From: Myroides odoratus DSM 2801
GTDB lineage: Bacteria > Bacteroidota > Bacteroidia > Flavobacteriales > Flavobacteriaceae
Assembly (NCBI RefSeq): GCF_000243275.1
Contig: NZ_CM001437.1
Span: 2,833,650 to 2,897,649, forward strand
DNA: 64,000 nucleotides
Reading direction: 5' to 3'
The notes under the pieces were generated by a model. That model made no database searches. It was not told the origin of the DNA and saw only the letters and a list, made by a program, of their open reading frames with translations. Shown here piece by piece: positions 53,893 to 62,731 of the stretch (positions are counted from its first letter, which is position 1; the number at the start of each line of letters is the position of its first letter). The position numbers and the translations under genes are program-made.

Positions 53893-53928
53893 TAAAAAAA
53901 AGCGAAAAATTCAATTTTTCGCTTTTTT
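53893..53928 (-). terminator. Terminator of fhs
   Basis: AAAAAAGCGAAAAATT, C, AATTTTTCGCTTTTTT; a long stem closing the fhs transcript. Its symmetry would let it work on both strands. Confidence 0.85.
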
Positions 53929-53951
53929 AACTAGGGTATAAAGGATGAGAA

Positions 53952-55619
53952 TTAGCTTAAACCTTCAACTAATCCATCTACTAAGTCAATTTTTGTTGCT
54001 TGTGGTACTTTAGGAAGTCCAGGCATACGCATAATATCACCAGCAATAGCCACGATAAATTCCGCACCGTTGTTAATCACCAGGTCATTAATAGCAATGG
54101 TGAAATCTTGTGCTACTCCATAGGCGCTAGCATCTGCTGAAAACGAATATTGTGTTTTGGCAATACAAACAGGAAACAAATCGAGTGTTGTTCCTTTGAT
54201 TTGATTTAATTTTTTCTGTGCAATAGGGCTAAAAGTAACCGCAGTGGCTCCGTAGATTTTTGTTGCAACTGCTTTTATCTTATCAGCAATCGTCAAATCA
54301 TCCGAATAAGGGAATTGTAATGACTGACTAGGATTGGTTTCAATCATCTGTATGACCTCATTTGCTAAAGCTATAGCACCCGTTCCTCCCTCAACAAAAG
54401 CATTGTTAACCGCAAAACCTAATCCATTAGCACGGCAATAGTCCTCTACCAATTGGATTTCCTCTGAACTATCTGTCGCATATTTATTAAACGCAACCAC
54501 GATACTTTGTCCAAATGAACGCAAGTTTTCTACGTGTTTTTGCAAGTTCTCCAATCCCTTTTTGATTCCTTCAATATGTTTGTCCTTAATATTTTCTAAG
54601 GCAACACCACCGTGCATTTTTAGTCCCTGTGCAGTAGCAACCACAACTGTTAACTTCGGTTGTAAGCCAGATTTTCTACATTTAATATCAAAGAATTTTT
54701 CCGCGCCTAGGTCTGCTCCAAATCCAGCTTCTGTAATTACATAATCGCCATAGCTCATCGCCATTTTAGTCGCAAGAACAGAATTACATCCATGGGCAAT
54801 ATTAGCAAAAGGACCTCCGTGAATAAATGCAGCTGTATTTTCAGTGGTCTGAACCAAATTCGGATTTAAGGCATCTTTTAGCAAAACAGTAATAGCTCCA
54901 GCTACACCTAAATCTTTTACTGTAAACATACTACCATCATAGCGATAACCTAAAAGAATATTCTCAATGCGTCTGCGTAGATCATCAATATCAGTTGCTA
55001 GACACATAATCGCCATAATTTCTGATGCAGGTGTAATATCAAAACCACTCTCTTGAGGTACACCATTGGCATTTCCTCTTAGCCCTGTCGTGATATAACG
55101 CAAGCTGCGGTCATTGACATCCAATACTCTTTTCCATAAAATTTCTTTGATGCCATTAGCTTCCGCTCTATTTTGATAGATGTAGTTGTCTAGTAACGCA
55201 CTTAAAGTATTATGTGCAGAAGTAATTGCATGGAAATCCCCTGTAAAATGCAAGTTGATATTTTCCATCGGCAATACTTGGGCATAACCACCACCAGCTG
55301 CACCACCTTTCATTCCAAAACACGGACCTAAAGATGGTTCTCTTAACGCAACAACCGCATTTTTTCCAATTTTATTTAATCCAAGAGCTAAACCAATAGA
55401 AACAGTAGTCTTCCCAATTCCCGCTTTTGTAGGAGTAATGGACGTAACTAAGATTAAATTCGATTTTTTTTGTTGCTCTTGTTGTTGGGCTTCTAGTTGA
55501 ACTTTCGCCATGTTCTTGCCATACGGAATTACATACTCCTCTGGTAATTGGATATTTTTAGCAATTTCGTAAATGTTCTTTAATTCACTCTCTCTTGCAA
55601 TCTCAATATCTGTTTTCAT
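53952..55619 (-). CDS. fhs: Formate-tetrahydrofolate ligase
   Basis: 555 residues; makes 10-formyl-THF from formate, THF and ATP for purine and formyl-Met-tRNA synthesis. The nucleotide loop [20 protein letters not shown] (cited whole, ~60-80), the [20 protein letters not shown] block, FTGDFHAIT and [14 protein letters not shown] are the family motifs. Length is normal for the bacterial enzyme. Single gene; its 5' side faces the GTGAGG repeat spacer and the IS element. Confidence 0.97.
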   Translation of the reverse strand: MKTDIEIARESELKNIYEIAKNIQLPEEYVIPYGKNMAKVQLEAQQQEQQKKSNLILVTSITPTKAGIGKTTVSIGLALGLNKIGKNAVVALREPSLGPCFGMKGGAAGGGYAQVLPMENINLHFTGDFHAITSAHNTLSALLDNYIYQNRAEANGIKEILWKRVLDVNDRSLRYITTGLRGNANGVPQESGFDITPASEIMAIMCLATDIDDLRRRIENILLGYRYDGSMFTVKDLGVAGAITVLLKDALNPNLVQTTENTAAFIHGGPFANIAHGCNSVLATKMAMSYGDYVITEAGFGADLGAEKFFDIKCRKSGLQPKLTVVVATAQGLKMHGGVALENIKDKHIEGIKKGLENLQKHVENLRSFGQSIVVAFNKYATDSSEEIQLVEDYCRANGLGFAVNNAFVEGGTGAIALANEVIQMIETNPSQSLQFPYSDDLTIADKIKAVATKIYGATAVTFSPIAQKKLNQIKGTTLDLFPVCIAKTQYSFSADASAYGVAQDFTIAINDLVINNGAEFIVAIAGDIMRMPGLPKVPQATKIDLVDGLVEGLS

Positions 55620-55695
55620 AGTAAATAGAAATGTGTTGTTATGCAGTAAAGTTAAGTCTTTTGATAGAATATTGAAATAGGAGGGATGGTTTGTT

Positions 55696-55800
55696 TTTGT
55701 GAGGAGGTGAGGTGGTGAGAAGGTGAGAAGGTGAGGTGGTGAGAAGGTGAGGTGGTGAGGTGGTGAGGTGGTGATGAACGTCCCACTTTCTCATCGCCTC
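55696..55800. repeat. GTGAGG-type repeat spacer left of the IS element
   Basis: About ten units of GGTGAGRWG (GTGAGGTG, GTGAGAAG) between 55699 and 55775, then CATCGCCTCACCAATC up to the IS. The same CTCACC/GTGAGG words occur right of the IS (57135-57170) and at 25068-25100, so it is a dispersed spacer repeat. Confidence 0.85.
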
Positions 55801-55804
55801 ACCA

Positions 55805-55807
55805 ATC
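55805..55807. repeat. Target-site duplication (left)
   Basis: ATC immediately before the IS terminus TGT; matched by ATC at 57126-57128 directly after the right terminus. Confidence 0.65.
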
Positions 55808-55852
55808 TGTACGTCCCTGATATAGGTTGACCATAAAAAAGTCAATTTTCCT

Positions 55853-56251
55853 ATGAAAGTCAACGTTCAAAGAATCCAAAAAAGTCGTGTTTATTCTGAA
55901 GAATTCAAACGCGAGATTGTTAGTTTATTTGAAAAAGGGACCTATAGTGTCCTCCAAATAAGTCGTTTGTATAAAATTCCTAACTCCGCCATTTACCGAT
56001 GGATCTATAAATTTTCTATCTTTAATGAACCAAGACAAAGAATTGTAGAGATGAAAGCAAGTAACACAAACAAAGTAAAGGAACTAGAAGCTAAGGTTAA
56101 AGAACTAGAGCGTATGGTTGGTCAGAAACAAATTCAAGTAGATTTCTATTCTAAACTTATAGAAATTGCTAGTGAAGAGTTAGATTATGACATATTAAAA
56201 AATTCAGACACCCCACAATCAACTGGTTCCGCCAAGAAAAAGAACAAGTAA
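55853..56251 (+). CDS. IS3-family OrfA
   Basis: 132 residues. A helix-turn-helix (EFKREIVSLFEKGTYSVLQI, SRLYKIPNSAIYRWIYKFS) that binds the IS ends, followed by a leucine-zipper-like coiled coil (KVKELEAKVKELERMVGQK) for oligomerisation. The reading frame runs past the frameshift site A-AAA-AAT at 56197-56203; ribosomes that do not slip stop at 56251. Confidence 0.92.
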   Translation: MKVNVQRIQKSRVYSEEFKREIVSLFEKGTYSVLQISRLYKIPNSAIYRWIYKFSIFNEPRQRIVEMKASNTNKVKELEAKVKELERMVGQKQIQVDFYSKLIEIASEELDYDILKNSDTPQSTGSAKKKNK

Positions 56252-57096
56252 GTTATTCTTTAAATAGTCTGTATCGGACTATTGGAATTAGTAAACAAGC
56301 CGTCAATCAATATGCCAAGAAACAAGTTGTTTTTGATACAGAAGTATCTAAACTTGTATTAGAGGCGGATGATTTACGACGCGAACATCCTGGTTGTGGG
56401 GTTGAGAAGATGTACTATACTTTAAAACCCAGTTTTTTAGGTAGAGATAAGTTTATAGATGTTTTTATGAGCTTAGGGTATCGTTTGCACAAACGCAAGA
56501 ATTACATTAAAACTACAGTAGCTTCTAGTATATACTATCCAAATTTAATTAAAGGGATGCAAGTAAATGCTCCTTCAACCATATGGCAATCAGATATAAC
56601 CTATATTAGAATAGGTGATACTTTTTATTATGCTGTCTTTATTATAGATGTTTATACAAAGAAAATTGTAGGATATCACGTCTGTGATAATATGAGAGCA
56701 CAAGCTAATATAAAAGCCTTAAACATGGCTTTTAAGAACAATACTCCTCCTTTGATCCATCATTCTGATAGAGGAAGTCAATATACTTATAAGGGATATA
56801 TTCAATTACTTAAAGACAAAGGAGTAAATATTAGTATGGCTCTTTCTGCACAAGATAATGCCTATGCTGAGCGTATTAATAGAACCATTAAAAATGATTA
56901 TTTAGAATATTGGAAACCAAAAAGCTTTTGTGAACTCAGAAGATTAATTAAAAAAGCAGTCAACCAGTATAATAATACCAGACCTCATAATTCAATAGCG
57001 AAAATGACGCCAGTTGAATTTGAAAATAAATGGTTTGGAAAAAGTACTTTTTCCAAACCATTTATTACTATATTTAATAATGAAGTTAATGTTTAA
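56191..57096 (+). CDS. IS3-family OrfB, DDE transposase (frameshift-expressed)
   Basis: The frame is open from 56191, with no obvious start before ATG 56410, and lies one base back from orfA. The DDE catalytic residues are in WQSDITYIR, HHSDRGSQYT and NAYAERINRTIKNDYLE. The N-terminal HPTINWFRQEKEQVSY and GISKQAVNQY region upstream of the ATG is conserved in family OrfBs, so it is made as an OrfAB fusion by -1 slippage at A-AAA-AAT, not from the ATG alone. Confidence 0.9.
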   Translation, partial: HIKKFRHPTINWFRQEKEQVSYSLNSLYRTIGISKQAVNQYAKKQVVFDTEVSKLVLEADDLRREHPGCGVEKMYYTLKPSFLGRDKFIDVFMSLGYRLHKRKNYIKTTVASSIYYPNLIKGMQVNAPSTIWQSDITYIRIGDTFYYAVFIIDVYTKKIVGYHVCDNMRAQANIKALNMAFKNNTPPLIHHSDRGSQYTYKGYIQLLKDKGVNISMALSAQDNAYAERINRTIKNDYLEYWKPKSFCELRRLIKKAVNQYNNTRPHNSIAKMTPVEFENKWFGKSTFSKPFITIFNNEVNV

Positions 57097-57125
57097 AAAC
57101 GGTCAACCGTATTTAGGGACGTTCA

Positions 57126-57128
57126 ATC
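57126..57128. repeat. Target-site duplication (right)
   Basis: ATC directly after the IS terminus ...TTCA; partner of 55805-55807. Confidence 0.65.
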
Positions 57129-57672
57129 TAACCTTCTCACCAATCTCACCAATCTCACCGCCTCACCCTTAACCCATACCTCATAACCATACCCCCCTTA
57201 CAAATTAAACACAAGTAAAGAGTTAGCAGTAGTTTTGTTGAACATTCCTTCGACTTTCCTTGGACAATGCTTGGAGTATACTAGGAAAATAGACCCTTTT
57301 GTCGAAGGAAAGACAAAGGAAAGTCGAAGGAATCTCCAAGGAAGGTGGAAGAAAAATCGAAGGAACCCCGTCCAATAATAGAAAAAGTGAATGATGAGGT
57401 TTGTACTTTGTGAGGTTTTTCTTCACCCTTACCTCATAACCCTTACCTCATAACCTTACCCCCATACCCTATAAAGTGAATTTTCTAATTAAAACAGCGT
57501 TCCTTCTTTAATCGATAAACCTCACAACTTCACGAAAAAGCAAAAAAGCGACTTCACAAAAAGCAAACCTCACAAAGAGCAATCTTCACGATTATCAAAT
57601 TACAACCATTCCAGTGTATTTCTTTTTAATATAAAGGAGTTTTATTGTTTTTTATAAATAGATATTTAAAGT
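57129..57672. repeat. Repeat-rich spacer right of the IS element
   Basis: No gene seen. It holds CTCACC units and CCTCACCCTTAACCC (57135-57176), a long inverted repeat (57244-57333), AGGTTTGTACTTTGTGAGG (about 57398), CTTACCTCATAACC repeats (57427-57465) and CAAACCTCACAAAGAGCAA (about 57562), that is, members of all the spacer repeat families found at 23-25 kb. Confidence 0.8.
57244..57333. repeat. 20-bp inverted repeat with 50-bp loop
   Basis: ATTCCTTCGACTTTCCTTGG (57244-57263) and CAAAGGAAAGTCGAAGGAAT (57314-57333) pair at 19 of 20 positions. CTTGGAG (57270-57276, in the loop) is complementary to CTCCAAG (57334-57340, just after the stem), a pseudoknot-like order. TCGAAGGAA occurs three times in the right part. 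Confidence 0.7.
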
Positions 57673-57680
57673 TATATTTG
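57673..57680 (+). promoter_or_regulatory. phnA promoter, -7 element
   Basis: TATATTTG, 28 bp before the ATG of the PhnA gene. Confidence 0.6.
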
Positions 57681-57708
57681 CACTTTTAAATTATATTCTA
57701 TACGTATT

Positions 57709-58290
57709 ATGAAAACAGAAGCGGAGTTAAAAGACAGAAGTGGAAATAAATGTGAACTATGTGAATCTACAGGACCATTAAAGGTTTATGAGGTTCCGCC
57801 TGTGGCTGCTAATGAAGCAGATAAAGAAATTTATATTTGTGAGACTTGTTTAGATCAAATTGAGAAAAGACAAGAGTTAGATAGCAACCATTGGCAATGT
57901 TTAACGACGTCAATGTGGAGTGAGGTACCTGCTGTGCAAGTAGTCGCTTGGCGTATGTTGAACCGTTTTAGACAAGAAAGCTGGGCTGCAGATAATTTAG
58001 AAATGATGTACTTGGATGATGAATTGATGGAGTTTGCTAAAGCAACTGGAGATCATACAGGAGATGGTTCTGTTGAATTACACAAAGATAGCAATGGAAA
58101 TATTTTAACAGCTGGAGATACTGTTACTTTAATTAAAGATCTAGATGTAAAAGGATCTTCGTTAAATGCAAAAATCGGTACTGCTGTTCGTAATATCCGC
58201 CTGGATCCAAATAACGTAGAGTATATAGAAGGTAAAGTGGATGGACAAATGATTGTTATTCTTACCAAATATGTAAAGAAACAAGGATAA
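57709..58290 (+). CDS. PhnA-domain zinc-ribbon protein
   Basis: 193 residues. An N-terminal zinc ribbon (CELCESTGPL, then CETCLDQIEKR) and the C-terminal PhnA/YjdM domain (DSNGNILTAGDTVTLIKDLDVKGSS, cited by AGDTVTLIKDLDVKGSS, then AKIGTAVRNIRL and VEYIEGKVDGQMIVIL). PhnA was once linked to phosphonate use, but the E. coli protein has no such role and the function is open. No phosphonate genes are nearby. Own promoter and a strong terminator. Confidence 0.92.
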   Translation: MKTEAELKDRSGNKCELCESTGPLKVYEVPPVAANEADKEIYICETCLDQIEKRQELDSNHWQCLTTSMWSEVPAVQVVAWRMLNRFRQESWAADNLEMMYLDDELMEFAKATGDHTGDGSVELHKDSNGNILTAGDTVTLIKDLDVKGSSLNAKIGTAVRNIRLDPNNVEYIEGKVDGQMIVILTKYVKKQG

Positions 58291-58334
58291 AAAAAACAAA
58301 AAATCTCAGTTGTTACTGGGATTTTTTGTTTTTT
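58291..58334. terminator. Bidirectional terminator
   Basis: AAAAAACAAAAAATC-t-CAG pairs with CTG-g-GATTTTTTGTTTTTT, between the convergent PhnA and Nudix genes. Confidence 0.88.
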
Positions 58335-58732
58335 AACCACAGCGGAATACTGAATTCTTCTAAAAGATGAGCCAAAGGAACCTGATGATAGTTCTCATAG
58401 GTTAACCATTTAATCTCTTCTAATTCTGCATGAGGAATAAAATATGTGGGAGTTAGGGTTAATTGAAAGATGGTTGCGTGAACTAGAGTGTTAGCTTCAT
58501 TCACTGCTTGGGTTTGATGTGTACCCAGATAATGAATTTCGCTTGAATCGAGGGTAAGGTTGAGTTCTTCTTTTAATTCACGGAGCAAGGCTTCAATGGG
58601 TTCTTCTCCAGGTTCAATTTTACCGCCAGCCATCATATAATAACAGGATCCTTTTTTTCGAACAGTTAAGAGTGCTCCCTGAGTATCAATAATCATTGCT
58701 GAAGCAAGGTAAATCGTTTGGACTGTTGACAT
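58313..58732 (-). CDS. Nudix hydrolase
   Basis: 139 residues. The Nudix box is GGKIEPGEEPIEALLRELKEEL, that is G-x5-E-x7-R-E-L-x-E-E, with Asn in place of the usual last Gly. MIDTQGALLTVRKKGSCYYM at the start fits MutT/ADP-ribose-type members. Its stop lies inside the shared terminator. The substrate cannot be told from sequence. Confidence 0.92.
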   Translation of the reverse strand: MSTVQTIYLASAMIIDTQGALLTVRKKGSCYYMMAGGKIEPGEEPIEALLRELKEELNLTLDSSEIHYLGTHQTQAVNEANTLVHATIFQLTLTPTYFIPHAELEEIKWLTYENYHQVPLAHLLEEFSIPLWLKNKKSQ

Positions 58733-59045
58733 ACTGCATATTTTACCTTCAAAAGTAAGGGAATTTTGCCACTAGAAGAAGAAAGTGAATCGAAGGTTTT
58801 AAAAGAATATTCACGAAATGACTCCATTAGATTTGTTAAAAGTGGAGGAGTATGTATTTTTTTTAATTGAAAATCATAATTTTATAGTATGATTAAAGAA
58901 AAAAATAAGAATGTTTACAGAATTGTTTTTTGTAAAAGAAAAAATTTTATCTTTATTCAATCAAACAAGATCCTCAACTACGGAAGAGGTTTTGTATAGT
59001 TTAATTTAATTTAAGTTGAAAATAGAGCCTATATCCAGGGCGAAA

Positions 59046-59639
59046 ATGAACAGTACAATGGTAAAACAAGAATTTACTGCATTATTTAAAGGGTACAAAA
59101 TTCCTAAGGAATTAAAGAGCTTATTAGAGTTTCAAGTATCCGAAAACATTCCCTCTTATTATTCAAATGCGATTTATTTAATGACAGAAGAAACCCCACT
59201 GATTGAAAGTTTTTCAACAGAAGAGGAGTTTCTAAAAGCATTTATTCCTTTTGCTGAAGCAAATAGCTCAGGAAGTATCTATGCTTTTTGGATTAATAAC
59301 AAAGAAGTAGATGATTTAACTCAAACTCCTATCGTTGCCTTTGGTGATGAAGGTGGTGTTTTTGTCGTTGCTAAAAATATTCAAGAATTATTGCAGATAG
59401 CCGCGTATGATGTGGAAGCTGTGGTATTTGAAGATGAATTTTATTTTCAAGATAAAGAAGTATTAGAAGAGGAAGGAGAATTTAATTCTGCTGAATTCTG
59501 TACAGAGTATTTGGATTGGTTGCGTACAGAAGCAAAGTTAAAACCAATCTTGACCATCGAGGGTGTAGATGCTATCGTTGATCATGCTCAAACAATGTAT
59601 CAAGAAAAATTAGAACAGTATATCAAACGTTTTGTTTAG
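59046..59639 (+). CDS. Hypothetical acidic protein, possibly SUKH-like
   Basis: 197 residues from ATG 59046; a TTG 30 bp upstream is an alternative. No signal peptide or membrane helix. TPIVAFGDEGGVFVVAKNIQ and AYDVEAVVFEDEFYF look like the central strands of SMI1/KNR4 (SUKH) proteins, a family used as immunity and adaptor proteins, but the match is by eye and weak. It precedes the dispanin/DUF2752 pair by 40 bp on the same strand. No toxin gene is nearby. Confidence 0.5.
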   Translation: MNSTMVKQEFTALFKGYKIPKELKSLLEFQVSENIPSYYSNAIYLMTEETPLIESFSTEEEFLKAFIPFAEANSSGSIYAFWINNKEVDDLTQTPIVAFGDEGGVFVVAKNIQELLQIAAYDVEAVVFEDEFYFQDKEVLEEEGEFNSAEFCTEYLDWLRTEAKLKPILTIEGVDAIVDHAQTMYQEKLEQYIKRFV

Positions 59640-59679
59640 AAAGAACAAAAAGTAGTATATTGCGTTAAAATTTTAAGAA

Positions 59680-60054
59680 ATGGATCACAATCAGTTTAAC
59701 CAAGAGTTTGATCATGCAGTAAGTAATAAGCAGAATCAAATGCCAGCGAAGCCTAATAATTATTTAGCTTTGTCTATCGTATCAACAATTTTAGGTTTTT
59801 GTTCGTGTATTGGACTTTTACTGGGTATTGTTGCAATTGTAATGTCTGCACAGTCAGGTAAAAAATATGAGCAAGGAGATTATGATGGAGCAGTAAAAGC
59901 TGCAAAAAATGCAAAAATTATTAGCTTTATTGTGTTAGCTATTTTTGTTCTTCACATTGCTTATAGTTGGTATAATATCCAGCAGTTAGGTGGATGGGAT
60001 GCTTATATTGAGACTATTCAAGAAGCGATGAGACAAGGGCAAGCTGGAATGTAA
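59680..60054 (+). CDS. CD225/dispanin-family membrane protein
   Basis: 124 residues. Two membrane helices (about 28-52 and 82-103) with the dispanin pattern NYLALSIVSTILGFCSCIGL (cited whole), then YEQGDYDGAVKAAKNAKI between them, as in IFITM-like proteins. Bacterial members have no proven function. The next gene, DUF2752, is a frequent neighbour and both seem to be one operon (11 bp gap). Confidence 0.85.
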   Translation: MDHNQFNQEFDHAVSNKQNQMPAKPNNYLALSIVSTILGFCSCIGLLLGIVAIVMSAQSGKKYEQGDYDGAVKAAKNAKIISFIVLAIFVLHIAYSWYNIQQLGGWDAYIETIQEAMRQGQAGM

Positions 60055-60065
60055 GACCAAGTAGC

Positions 60066-60437
60066 ATGCAGATTTTTTATCGGATTCTTTTTTACGTCCT
60101 GCTTCCTATCGGAATTGTAGTTGCCGTAAGTAAAGGATTGAGTTATTTTCCTGCGGTTGTAACCTGCTCAATAAAAGACTATACCGGATGGGATTGCCCA
60201 GGGTGTGGTGGACAAAGAGCAATCGATGCAATCATTAAAGGAAAATTTAAAGATGCATTCTATTATAATCAGCTGATATATCTTTACCTAGGAGTCATGC
60301 TCTATATATATGTACTCTTTGTGGAAAGCTATATACTGAAAAACAAAAGATTTATGCAGCGATTTGGATTTAGTAATACGTTTGCATTTCTCTTTGTAGG
60401 AATAATACTCTTCTTTTTTATTATAAGAAATGTATAA
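60066..60437 (+). CDS. DUF2752 membrane protein
   Basis: 123 residues, three membrane helices (about 5-25, 69-90 and 100-120). The diagnostic motif GWDCPGCGGQRAIDAIIKGKF (cited by CPGCGGQRA, C45-C48) lies before the second helix. Function unknown. Second gene of the dispanin-DUF2752 operon; a strong terminator follows. Confidence 0.9.
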   Translation: MQIFYRILFYVLLPIGIVVAVSKGLSYFPAVVTCSIKDYTGWDCPGCGGQRAIDAIIKGKFKDAFYYNQLIYLYLGVMLYIYVLFVESYILKNKRFMQRFGFSNTFAFLFVGIILFFFIIRNV

Positions 60438-60471
60438 AAAGGTTCGATTGTTTGCAATCGAACCTTTTTTT
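60436..60471 (+). terminator. Terminator of the dispanin-DUF2752 operon
   Basis: AAAAAGGTTCGATTG, TTTG loop, CAATCGAACCTTTTTTT. Confidence 0.92.
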
Positions 60472-60660
60472 GTTTAGATCACATGGATTTAATCGTTTCT
60501 TTGTTTAAAATCTTTTATTAGTTTGCTGATATTGAGTTTTGTGTATTTATTTTTAGTTAGATTTTTAATTAAATAGATTTTTAGTTAAAATTAGCATTAT
60601 TGTTAGTTTTATGCTTAACTTTCACGACCTAAAATTAGAAACAACCAAAAGACAGAATTT

Positions 60661-62679
60661 ATGAAAAAAAATACCTTGTTGTTATTCAGCTTGTTTTCCT
60701 TGTGGGGAGTGAGCATGAATGCGCAAACGGAACAAATTCGTAAAAAAATTATTTCTACTTACGATAAGTTGAATGTAGAAGAAGCTAAGGCCTTTGAAAA
60801 AGCGAGAATTGAAGAGAAAGAATTCGCTTATAAAATGGCTAAAGAAAACAATAAACCAATTTCAGGAATTACGGAAGATGGTAGAGTGTTTTCTTTACAG
60901 CGAATTAATGAAAATGGTTCGTATATATACTATACTACAAGTAATGCAGGAAGTAGAAAAACAACAAGAGTAAATGATATAGCACCAGGTGGAAGCTTAG
61001 GTTTAAACTTAGATGGAACAGGAATGCTTGTAGGGGTATGGGATGGTCAACCAGCTTTAGATACACATGTGGAATTTCAAGGAGATACGGGTGGAAGTCG
61101 TATGACATTGAGAAGGCCTTTGCTTAATCTTGGTACAGCTTCACAAGATGAACGTTTGAGTTTTGAACGTGGACGATCACATGCTACACACGTATCGGGA
61201 ACAATCGCTGCAAAAGGAGTCAATGCTTCTGCAAAAGGAATGGCGCCAGCTGCGAGAATAATTAGTTATGATTGGGATAGAGATACGCAATATATGCGTC
61301 AAGCTGCAAGAACAGATGCGTTATTGGTATCGAATCACTCCTACGGATATACAGCAATTGACGATGGCGGACGTCCAGTGCTCGCAGTTAGGGATTTCGG
61401 AACGTATGATTTTACAAGTGCTGATTTTGATAAACTTACTTTTGAATATAAATACTATCAACCAGTTATTGCAGCTGGGAATGATAGAGATAATTTTAGA
61501 ATCATTAACCCTACTAAAAATGGAAATGATTTACTTACAGGATCTGCGGTAGCTAAAAATACAATTGTTGTAGCAGCAGTTCAAGAAGTTGCTAACTATA
61601 CGGGGCCTGCAAGTGTAGTAATGTCTGAGTTTAGTAACTTTGGACCTACAAATGATTTTCGTATTAAACCCGATATTTCGTCTAAAGGGGTAAGAGTATT
61701 TTCTAGTAATTACGAATTGCCAACACCTATAACAGGAGTGCCTAGAACTAATTTATATTCAAATTCTAGTGGTACATCCATGGCCGCTCCTTCAGTGACA
61801 GGTGTGATTGCCTTATGGCAACAATGGGCGATGGAGAAAAATAACAATGCATTCAAGTCAGCAACAATTCGCGCGTTGATGGCACATACTGCTGATGAAG
61901 CTGGAAGTGCAAAAGGACCAGATCATAAATTTGGATGGGGATTAATCAATGCAAAAGGGGGTGTTCAAATTCTGGAAGGAAGTAAAGTGAGTGGTGTAGT
62001 TTTAGAAGAGAATGTATTAGTACAAGGTTCAACATATGAAAAACAGTTTTCAGTAGGGGAAAGTGGAATTAATGTTATTGTTACAATTGCTTGGACTGAC
62101 CCAGAAGGTTCATTAACGAATGGAGATAACTCGGATGAAAATTATGCAAAGAATAATCCTTCTTTAGTGAATGATTTAGATTTACGTGTATTTAAAGACG
62201 GAGTAGAGTATTTGCCTTGGCGATTAAATAAAGACTTCAATAATCTAGTTGCTCAAAAAGGAGATAATAATGTTGATAATATTGAGAAAATTGAAATTGA
62301 AGGAGCGGAAGCTGGTATTTATACAGCGAAAGTAACGCATAAAGGTGTATTAAGAGGAGGAAGCCAAGAGTTTTCAATTATTATGAGCCGTAGCGATTTC
62401 AATAATTTATCTACTGAAGAGTTTGAGTTGACAGATTTATCTTTTGCTATTTGGCCAAATCCAGTAGTGGATCAGTTGAATGTAACGATTCCAGAAGAGG
62501 TTAATGTGAAAGGGATGTCTATTCAGGTATTTGATATGACAGGTCGTTTGGTACAAAGCTTACCAACACTATCCTCAAATCAAGTAGAAGTAGATATGAA
62601 AGGATTGTCATCAGGTACTTATTTTGTGAAGATAAAAGGCAATGGCTTTGACAAGACAGAGCGTATTGTAAAAAAATAA
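60661..62679 (+). CDS. Secreted subtilisin-like protease with T9SS sorting domain
   Basis: 672 residues. Signal peptide (about 1-21, MNAQ). An N-terminal ~100-residue region may be a propeptide. The S8 catalytic triad is Asp in GVWDGQPALDTH (~125), His in HATHVSGTIA (~173) and Ser in SGTSMAAPSVTG (~372). A jelly-roll-like domain follows (about 440-580). The C-terminal ~75 residues (LSFAIWPNPVVDQLNVTI, VFDMTGRLV, LSSGTYFVKI) are a T9SS type A sorting signal, so the enzyme is exported across the outer membrane. Single gene with terminator. Confidence 0.94.
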   Translation: MKKNTLLLFSLFSLWGVSMNAQTEQIRKKIISTYDKLNVEEAKAFEKARIEEKEFAYKMAKENNKPISGITEDGRVFSLQRINENGSYIYYTTSNAGSRKTTRVNDIAPGGSLGLNLDGTGMLVGVWDGQPALDTHVEFQGDTGGSRMTLRRPLLNLGTASQDERLSFERGRSHATHVSGTIAAKGVNASAKGMAPAARIISYDWDRDTQYMRQAARTDALLVSNHSYGYTAIDDGGRPVLAVRDFGTYDFTSADFDKLTFEYKYYQPVIAAGNDRDNFRIINPTKNGNDLLTGSAVAKNTIVVAAVQEVANYTGPASVVMSEFSNFGPTNDFRIKPDISSKGVRVFSSNYELPTPITGVPRTNLYSNSSGTSMAAPSVTGVIALWQQWAMEKNNNAFKSATIRALMAHTADEAGSAKGPDHKFGWGLINAKGGVQILEGSKVSGVVLEENVLVQGSTYEKQFSVGESGINVIVTIAWTDPEGSLTNGDNSDENYAKNNPSLVNDLDLRVFKDGVEYLPWRLNKDFNNLVAQKGDNNVDNIEKIEIEGAEAGIYTAKVTHKGVLRGGSQEFSIIMSRSDFNNLSTEEFELTDLSFAIWPNPVVDQLNVTIPEEVNVKGMSIQVFDMTGRLVQSLPTLSSNQVEVDMKGLSSGTYFVKIKGNGFDKTERIVKK

Positions 62680-62706
62680 ATAAGTAGTTAAACAACTATA
62701 GGAAGA

Positions 62707-62731
62707 AGGAGAGCTGTGCTCTCCTTTTTTT
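62707..62731 (+). terminator. Terminator of the subtilase gene
   Basis: AGGAGAGC, TGT, GCTCTCCT and a run of T. Confidence 0.9.

Larger units (their letters stand above)
55808..57125 (+). mobile_element. Complete IS3-family insertion sequence
   Basis: 1318 bp. The terminal inverted repeats of 25 bp are TGTACGTCCCTGATAT... at the left and, on the other strand, TGAACGTCCCTAAATA... at the right; 19 of 25 positions agree and both end GGTTGACC. The termini read TG...CA, as is usual in the IS3 family. Two overlapping frames encode OrfA and OrfB, joined by a probable -1 frameshift. An ATC target duplication flanks it. Both genes look intact, so the copy could be active. Confidence 0.92.

Noticed and set aside
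57223..57426. Minus-strand frame of 67 codons right of the IS element
   Set aside because: It spans the long inverted repeat and the CTTTGTGAGG repeat; composition follows the repeats.
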